64,000 nt of DNA, from the NCBI RefSeq assembly GCF_012273895.1, contig NC_052119.1, forward strand, positions 9,338,705-9,402,704, in the 5' to 3' direction. The notes beneath the pieces were generated by a model. The model was not told where the DNA came from and did no database searches. It saw only the letters and a list, made by a program, of their open reading frames with translations. Shown here piece by piece: positions 45,301-64,000 of this stretch (position 1 is the stretch's first letter; each line of letters starts with the position of its first letter). The DNA comes from Zerene cesonia (lineage: Eukaryota > Arthropoda > Insecta > Lepidoptera > Pieridae). A program made the position numbers and the translations under genes.

Positions 45301-48300
45301 CAGAACTGGGCCAGGTTCCTCTCCGATATGCCCGCAAATAGCATGACTCCTATAGGACTTGCGCAAGTAATATTTTAAACTTATATTTAAGTGATTTTTT
45401 ACTGAAATTGTAATGGATGGTTAGATGGATTCGAACTCAGACATTGTTAATGGGAAGGTTAATGATCATGATTACCAGGCCAGGCCCATAATATCATTTT
45501 GTTACTTTCTTCTTCCCTGACTTTCTTTTATTCCCCTTATCGATTCCTTTCTCAATCACTTATCTTATTGCAGAAGAGTAAGGTATCTGTAAATGTTCAT
45601 TGGTGGTGGTAGTGTAAGGGCTACCATGAGGCAATCAACCAGTTCCTTTGTCGATTCCTTTTTCGAATGAATATACGAGTTTATGTTATCCAAAAAAGGT
45701 AGCTACGGATGTGGATAACATTGGTACACAGATAGATTATACATATATTGCAACATTGCAGTAGTAGCGAAACATGGAAGGAAGTATTGGGTTTTTGCAA
45801 CAATTGTCTGATACCCGAAATTACTAAAATTTGGGTTGCTCAGGAACCAAGGTCTCAAACGTGACTAGAAACGTACCGAAATATAATATGTGATACATGG
45901 ATTCTTGACTATTTTCCATTTGTCCTATGTTTGGATGCAGTTCGTAGGTTTGAATGAAGGTTAAGGTTAGGTCACATTCGGTTCCAAATTTAATTCATTG
46001 ACATGCCAATTTCCACTCACCCACAGTTTAGAATCTATATAACATTATTACCATACATAGGAAGCATTAGACGTCCTCTGCCCTCTCGGAGTGCAAGTAA
46101 CTGTGAGGGAACGGGACTGGATAGAGGCACAAAAGATGGAGGCATTTCTCGCCGTGGCCAAAGGCTCTTGCGAGCAAGCTGTGTTGTTGCAATGCGACTA
46201 CCGCGCGGGGGGGGACACTCCGCCGGTGCTGTTGGCCGCTAAGGGCGTCACTTTTGACAGGTTTTTAGATTTTTACAAAAACAAAAAAAAATCGAAAAAA
46301 AGTTCTATATCAATTGAACACATATTTTTACAGGATGATAACAGTTTTTAAAACTGGTCAAGCGATTTCTTGAGTTTACTCATTATACGTACTTCACTTA
46401 TGTGAATTAACATCCATGACCCTTTATTTATTTATGATATAATTGAAGACGTAAATTAGTTTAGATAAAAAAGCAAACACAAATATTTATTTTAGTTATA
46501 ACAGTGTTTAGTTATTTTAATAATGTGCAATATACATTTAATCTATTTTTATCTCTACTACTCGTTTTTATCAACAGTGGTGGCTTATGTCTGAAGAAAG
46601 CTCACGAAATGAAGGAAAATCGCGGTAGTATGGCCGGCGCCGCCGTCGTGCTGGCGGCAATCCGGGCCATAGCACTCGCTAAGGTGCTCTACACTTTCCT
46701 TGTTTCTATTAGAACTTGTAGAAGTCTGAGATTTTAGTTCAAACATGTAGATAGCGTTTACACTTTCATTACTGTCGTAATATGCGATTCTACTAAGAAT
46801 AGGATTGATTTAATATGGCAATATTGTGACGTCATACCTGCTAATTTAAACGAATTCGTACTCGACCGATTTTTCAAAGACAAATAAAAAAAGGTGATAT
46901 CTCTCTCAAGACCTTTGTATATACGTATAGACTATAGATCGAGCTCATAGACAATGAATGAAAGAGACGAAAAATTTTTACCAGAACAAAGCGTATACTA
47001 AATGAGAATAATTTCCAGTTTGCTAATATGACCAGGTGCCTATAAACGTGAGCGCGGTGATACCGCTCTGTGAGAACATGGTCAGTGGCCAGTGCATGAA
47101 AGTGGGCGATGTGGTCACTGCTCTCAATGGACTCTCCTTGCAGGTTAAAACTGTCAAATGTATTATTAATTAACTAGTGGTCCGTCCGTTCGTTCAATCG
47201 GTCCATTAGTTCTTGAGATTAGCGCGTTTAAACAAACTTTTTAGCTTTTTGTTATTATTAGTATCTATTAAATTGAATTAGCTCTTGGCACGCAGATCTT
47301 ATTAGAGAATTTATTTAAATTCGTTTAACTGTCACGATAGTAGCTACGCCCCTTGTTCAGACATACAAAACCAATTAGAAAATTAGTATTTTCTCTTCTT
47401 TAATAATTTTCATTTATAGACCATTAAAATGCTATAAAATTAAAAATGAAATTTAACAAAAGCCGCGTTCTACACAATATTTTAAGCATTGAAATTGGTC
47501 GAGATGGTTCTTTATCTTCTCAATAGATGGCGTGGGGCACATGAAGTGAAAGAGTAGAACAAATTCGATTACTGTGGCGGGATCACATTTGGCCGAGAGA
47601 CTCGGCGTTACGTATGGCAAAGACTCGGATTCGAATCTCACATCATGCTCAATTTTTTTCTATTTAAGAATTTGTCAAAAAGGCATTTTACTGTAATTAT
47701 ATAAACATTCACATACAGATAGAAGATACGGACATGGAAGGTCGTCTGATGCTGGCGGACGCTCTGGTGTTAGGGCAGGTCCTGCACAAGCCTTCGCTCG
47801 TTATTGACGTGGCAACACTCACTCGTTAGATATTATTTTATAACTTTATATTTGATTTATAAACATAAAAAAATGTCTATGATATTTAAAACCGAATTAG
47901 TAAAATAAATTTCTTACCATTATCTGATAATTATTGATTGATATCAATAATCACTCGTTAGGTACGACTCATATATTTGATTATGTTAACAAAAATAATT
48001 CGCGAAATCGGTCGACCCTTTGATGTGTGGTGTAATCATCAATGCTAATAGGGATTATGATTGATGATGTATATAAATATTTAATGATTAAATCACATAA
48101 CGACCGGATTTGAATATAAGCATAGAAATATTTCGCTGTAAAACTCAATGACCTTTTAGAAGCTCTTTTGAATCGTAAGCCAGCACTGCATCGGTGAAAC
48201 GTACTTCCCTACAAGGTACATTTCACTGATGCAGTTCTTGTAATTTGAAGACGGGGTGCTCCTCGCCACGGGGGGCGGCGCCTTCGGCTGCTTCTCGAAC

Positions 48301-50841
48301 AGCGAGCCGCTGTGGCGCGCGCTGCGCCGCGCCGGCGCGCGCACGGGCGACCGCGCCTGGCGCCTGCCGCTGTGGGACTACTACCAGCGCCAGATACAGA
48401 GTACTGTCAGGCCGAGGCCCTACTTACAGCGATAAGTGCCTACATTCGCGTGGCGCCGTCGCCACTTCGACAGTCGAACACAGGATAATAAGTACACTCG
48501 TGCTTGCGTAATAGTAATATTATAATAATACTAGCTGCGCCCCGCGGTTTCACCCGCGTAAGTCCGTATCCCGTAGGAATATCGGGATAAAAAATAGATG
48601 TTGGCCGATTCTCAGACCTACCCAATATGCTTACCAAATTTCATAGGAATCGGTCAAGCCGTTTCGGAGGAGTATGGCAACGAAAACTGTGACACGAGAA
48701 TTTTATATATATAGATAGATTGTCTTTAAATATATACTTGCGTTTGCAATGGTTTAATAGGAAGAATCGCTGGCTGGTTATGACTGTATTTATTGGTTAT
48801 GAAATGGCAATACTTAGATGAATATCTCGCTAGGCTCTGAGCGAGCGATGCGAGCTGAATTGAACCGAGTTGCTTAGTAGCAAGATTCGCTATTTCTTTG
48901 AATGGTTACGGGAAGTGCTGTTCTTGTACTTATTATTCTGTGGTACTGTATACACTACTCGTCAGTGTCTATGGACGTTCTAAATGTAGTCGATACGAAC
49001 TTGCGTGGTACAGTCGCAGCCGCGCCAAAAAGTTTAGCGAGTACTGTACATCATTGTTCACATAAATACTGAATATGTATGTTATCTTAATCATTAGCCC
49101 ATATGTTCCCACTGCTGGGACACAGCCCCTATGTTTTGGCCGTGAACCACCACGCTAGCCAAGTGCGATTTGGTAGATGTCACATATCGTCGAACTTTTG
49201 ATTCTTGGCCATGTCGGATACCTAGCAATGTTCACAGTTTCGAGCAGTGGTGATGGCAATGGTCTCGAACCTCCGACATATAGATTTTAAGTCCGAGGTC
49301 TTAAGCAGACTTTAATTACAATTGCTTATAATATTAATTATATTATGATAAATCAATTGAAAAAAGAAAACAAAATGAACCATTAATTTCACGCAAGAGT
49401 AAAAATTATTAATGAAGAGATTGAGCATAGCAAAAAATCTATGTAATGTTAGATATTAAAAGCGAGGCTCTCACAACGTTATCGTCTATCGTATATTATT
49501 TGTTTTTATAACCTGCCAATGTTATGATGATTTTTTTAAACATATATGACGTCAAGGAGCTATTATTTAAATTTCAAATGAAAGCTAGCTTTGAAATTTT
49601 AAAACATTTCATCACAGACGATCCAGCAGTGGATTTACGCAACAGAGGATCAGGAACTGCCACTCCATGTATAGGTGCTGCATTTCTGAAGGTATCAGAT
49701 CATTTTTAGGTCTCAATTCTTTAATTTCACTGAATAATACTTCTCTCGCAAACTTGTAATCCTGCACGTAGAACGTGGAAGAGTCGCAGTGTATTAAAAT
49801 ATTACATTTAATTGAACGATTTTAATTTTGCATTGGTCTATAATAGCCCAATATATATTGAGGGAATATGCAATAGATTAGCTATAGGTTGTTGTATTAA
49901 GTTTTGCTCATTTTGGGCTAGATGGCGTTGTCGGATTGTTTATTGAACACTTATCGATCATTTTTCTTTTTTCGAAAAATTAAGGCTTGTGCGTTTGATA
50001 GGAAATAATCGTCATTTGGCCTCTTTTTCGAATCTGTAGTTACTACGAGGTCGTAGGTGATTTTTTTGTAGAAGATTTATTAAAAAAAATGTACAGAATG
50101 ATACTCTTTGGACCTATCGTAGTGTTCGCATATAACCCTCAGTAACCTTACAGACCAATATGTTAATACAGTAAAATTTTTCAGAACTTCGTTTGTTGCG
50201 ACTGGTTGCACATGGATATAACTGGAGTGGGCAAGTTATCGCATGCCCCGGCGCCCCCTTACTTACACCCCTACCGTATGACAGGTAGCATATTCCTTCT
50301 ATGTATCTGTATCTGGTCTGTCTCTGCTACGTCTTGTCACCGTAAAATTGTAAAAACGGTTATTATAATGTCGAAAAATTGTGTTAGTAATTTTTTATGG
50401 ATTAACCATTAAAATGTGAAATGGGCATTGAATATGGTTCGGTTTAATTAGAAATATTCTGTAGGCTAGCAACCTACGTTTAGAAAAAATATGTTCTCGG
50501 CATAATACATAACTGCATTTACATGTCTAATCTCTAGTGGATTTCTTCTTATTTTATAGCTTTGTTGACATTAAAAAAAATCAAATTTACAGTGCAATCG
50601 TGATATAGGGACAAAGTAACAGACACTTCCAAAGTATAGTTACAATTGATTGAATGAATTGAGCATCCCAAAAAAATAACAAGCGAGCGAATACAACAGG
50701 TCACAATCTTTCGACAGTTGGCAATCTCGCGAGATAGATTGCAATTCAATGGTTACACATATTTCCAACATTTCAGGTCGACCAACGCGCACGCTGGCCA
50801 CATTTCTGATGAATGCAGCTGAATCGAAAGATTGCAAATAG
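42368..50841 (+). CDS. M17 leucyl aminopeptidase family protein with altered metal site
   Basis: Thirteen exons give 543 residues: 42368-42541, 43001-43110, 43719-43854, 44439-44566, 45192-45366, 46061-46260, 46578-46683, 47036-47143, 47719-47824, 48251-48400, 49618-49691, 50185-50284 and 50777-50841. M17 enzymes are hexameric two-metal peptidases. The C-terminal domain is clear: AKGVTFDSGG, VIPLCENMVSGQ, DTDMEGRLMLADAL, TGDRAWRLPL and RPTRTL. Against bovine lens enzyme numbering, Lys250, Asp255, Asp332 and Glu334 (metals) and Lys262 and Arg336 (catalysis) are kept, as Lys302, Asp307, Asp384, Glu386, Lys314 and Arg388. Asp273 is replaced by Ser325 (MKENRGSMAGAA). The basic, Ser-rich start could target mitochondria. 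Drosophila sperm leucyl aminopeptidases show comparable metal-site losses, so a structural sperm role is possible. Exons 4 and 10 are extremely GC-rich. The exon 9/10 junction uses weak sites. AATAAA at 50887 is 46 bases past the stop. Confidence 0.92.
43165..43383 (+). repeat. Dispersed repeat, family D
   Basis: In aminopeptidase intron 2. TAATGTTATAAATGCCAAAA, then TTGCTCTTTCACACAAAAAC, and the end GGTGAAACCGCGGGACGCAG then CTAGTG. Same 3' end type as 1016-1217. Confidence 0.65.
43920..44060 (+). repeat. Dispersed repeat, family G
   Basis: In aminopeptidase intron 3. TTCGATTGTATTATTTGTTA, then GTTTACTGGGTGAACTGATT and AAAGCTGGCACTTCTCCTTT, followed by GGTCCCATTTAACCTC. This is the clearest plus-strand copy of the second half of family G. 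Confidence 0.5.
44230..44425 (+). repeat. Dispersed repeat, family D, abutting exon 4
   Basis: TCTGTCTGTCCGTTTCTCTT, then TCATGAAATTTGGTACAAAG, and an end CTCTGCGGGCATCTAGTCAT that stops about 15 bases before exon 4 of the aminopeptidase. The acceptor region of intron 3 therefore lies within or next to a transposon-derived end. Confidence 0.6.
44610..44800 (+). repeat. Dispersed repeat, family D
   Basis: In aminopeptidase intron 4. GCGTCACATTGTTTGTCCGC, then AACCACTCAACCGATTTTAA, and the end ATCCGGGCGGAGCCAGTTCA. Degraded at the 5' side. Confidence 0.55.
45440..45660 (+). repeat. Dispersed repeat, family A
   Basis: In aminopeptidase intron 5. The CT-rich middle (CTTTCTTTTATTCCCCTTAT) leads to CATTGGTGGTGGTAGTGTAA and CTACCATGAGGCAATCAACC. 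It matches the 3' half of 7425-7735. Confidence 0.55.
47530..47660 (+). repeat. tRNA-derived SINE, family C
   Basis: In aminopeptidase intron 8. TGGCCGAGAGACTCGGCGTT (A box) and CTCGGATTCGAATCTCAC (B box). The lead-in GGGCACATGAAGTGAAAGAG matches GGGCACATAAAAATGTCAGA before the 28846 copy. A family C tail fragment lies just upstream at 47410-47450. Confidence 0.6.
48529..48720 (-). repeat. Dispersed repeat, family D, chimeric copy, reversed
   Basis: In aminopeptidase intron 10. One half (48594-48720) is nearly identical to 39343-39471. The other half (48529-48593, CTAGCTGCGCCCCGCGGTTT onward) matches 1016-1080 instead. See findings. Confidence 0.8.
49095..49310 (+). repeat. Dispersed repeat, family F
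   Basis: In aminopeptidase intron 10. GCCCATATGTTCCCACTGCT, then GAACCACCACGCTAGCCAAG and GTCTCGAACCTCCGACATAT. A shorter relative is at 17935-18035. Looks like the 3' part of a LINE; not assigned. Confidence 0.6.
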
Positions 50842-52206
50842 ACCAACTTTTTTTTAAATCGTTTTCTTATTGTGATTGTATTTTGTAATAAATTAACGCG
50901 CATTCACACGTTCTTTTATTGATAATCGGGAATTACCTAATAAATTTTGTTTTATTGTGACGTGTACATTTAAATCTAAGGAAGTGAAAATGAAACACCG
51001 ATGCTTATTGACCTAAAAATGAAGAAACATTTATTTTCAGTATGTCTTTTGTAAAATTTAATAACAGAATGAATCAAATGTGGTAATTCAATAACAGCTG
51101 AGTTGCTCACAGTCGATAGAATTACTTCACCAACAATAGAAATATAATATTTATCAAGTCATTTACAGATACAATTAAATGTAGTATCGATAAATCTAAT
51201 TTATTCGTACAGAGTTAGATTTAAACGTTGAATGCGAAGCGCGGGGGCGGCCCCACTCGGCCGGATTCTCACACATCGCTAACCAAACTCCAAATAAATC
51301 AAACCAACATAAAAAAAAAACAATAGATTATATTATTTTAATTTCATTAAAGTACATGGGATTAAAACACTTATTCTAGTTCCACTATTTATTCATCGCT
51401 AATTTAAAAATTACATCAGATAAGTTACATAGATAATTAAATTAAATAATCACAATAATGTCATATTCTAAGAATAATAGTATTAAATTATGCAAGATTA
51501 AAATACAATGTTTACGTTACATTAAGTTTAATGTGTGAAATGAATAGTGAAACTAGTATTGTAGTCGTCGACGCCGTCGACGCCATCGACGCCATCGACG
51601 CCATCGCCGCGGGGTACAGAGAGTGACACGTGTATTAGATACATTACATGTCTAACTAAACAGCTAATCATAATTTATAACAAGTTACACGATATAAGAA
51701 ACAGTTCAACTTAACACAATGAATAAATAGAAAAATGAAAAAACGTTATAGCCGAAGGCGAGCAGGAGACGTCGCAAGTATTGGTTGAGAATTCCGAAAA
51801 TCCGCCGCCCCGCGCCCGCACGGTACATTTTTTTGGGATTTTTTCAAATTTTTTATCTCACGTACTTTATAAATATCTCATACTTGAAAAAAAATTACAT
51901 TAAAATGTATCGGAAAGGTGCGGACGCTAGCACCGCATACACTAGGCGCGACGCAACACCGAGCACGCACACACACACGCCGCTCGCAGCGATCCTTACA
52001 ATAGTTACATTAACGGAATACTTTAAGTCTAAGGACGAGTGGCGGGGCCCTCGCCGCTATACAATTATACCATTAAACTGAAACGATGACAATATTTAAT
52101 TTATCGCAAACACTAGAGAAATGCAGGTCCAATACGATGGTAATATTGTGTGTCATGAAACAAAATGTATATTTAAATTCTTTTACACACACACTAGCCG
52201 GCGGCT
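50842..52206. other. Convergent 3' regions of the aminopeptidase and calmodulin genes
   Basis: The aminopeptidase signal AATAAA is at 50887-50892. On the minus strand, AATAAA candidates for calmodulin are at 51388-51393, 51030-51035 and 50915-50920. Most of this stretch is thus probably calmodulin 3' UTR, up to about 1.3 kb. A 9-base tandem repeat lies at 51567-51602. No coding sequence seen. Confidence 0.5.
51567..51602. repeat. Four tandem copies of a 9-base unit
   Basis: Two GTCGACGCC units followed by two ATCGACGCC units. It would read Gly-Val-Asp repeats on the minus strand, but there is no gene context for translation; it lies in the presumed calmodulin 3' UTR. Confidence 0.85.

Positions 52207-64000
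<11,794 letters not shown>

Overview
The window is insect nuclear DNA, most likely from a moth or butterfly. It is AT-rich and carries seven intron-bearing protein genes, one single-exon gene and one signal-peptide exon. The spaces between and within them are filled with short dispersed repeats of the kind common in Lepidoptera: tRNA-derived SINEs, and elements ending in the GCAGCTAGTA-type motif. I built all exon models by hand from GT/AG sites, reading-frame continuity and family similarity; nothing was searched or aligned by computer.

Layout from left to right. (1) 2280-2337 (-): a signal-peptide first exon with its own TATA box; the rest of this gene lies off the left edge or was not found. 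(2) 9868-20721 (+): a five-exon takeout/juvenile-hormone-binding-protein (JHBP) family gene, head to head with the first, with a 7.7 kb first intron interrupted by a 1000-N gap. (3) 22292-23056 (-): an intronless short-chain dehydrogenase/reductase. (4) 24095-25913 (+): a divergent alpha-tubulin without the Lys40 loop or the acidic tail. (5) 26905-32171 (+): COX15, haem A synthase, seven exons. (6) 37005-40364 (-): a UBTD1/2-like ubiquitin-domain protein whose last codons fall in a 46-N gap. (7) 41335-42098 (+): ALKBH6, divergent from UBTD. (8) 42368-50841 (+): an M17 leucyl aminopeptidase of 13 exons with one metal ligand replaced. (9) 52207-54637 (-): the last two coding exons of calmodulin. 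The remaining 9.3 kb to the right edge looks like a large upstream calmodulin intron and is nearly free of the repeats seen elsewhere.

The genes do not form a pathway. COX15 serves mitochondrial cytochrome oxidase and calmodulin serves calcium signalling. UBTD and ALKBH6 are small conserved housekeeping genes. The takeout-like genes encode secreted lipophilic-ligand carriers. The divergent tubulin and the metal-site-altered aminopeptidase both look like specialised paralogues; a testis or sperm role is a reasonable guess but is not shown by the sequence.

Assembly gaps: 13052-14051 (exactly 1000 N), 31756-31864, 36959-37004 and 52560-52569. The most interesting items are the tail-less, K40-less alpha-tubulin, the aminopeptidase with Asp to Ser at a metal ligand, a chimeric repeat at 48.5 kb, a perfect 15-bp hairpin at 11.76 kb, recurrent CAGCTGTCA/TGACA motifs near gene starts, and the repeat-poor calmodulin intron.
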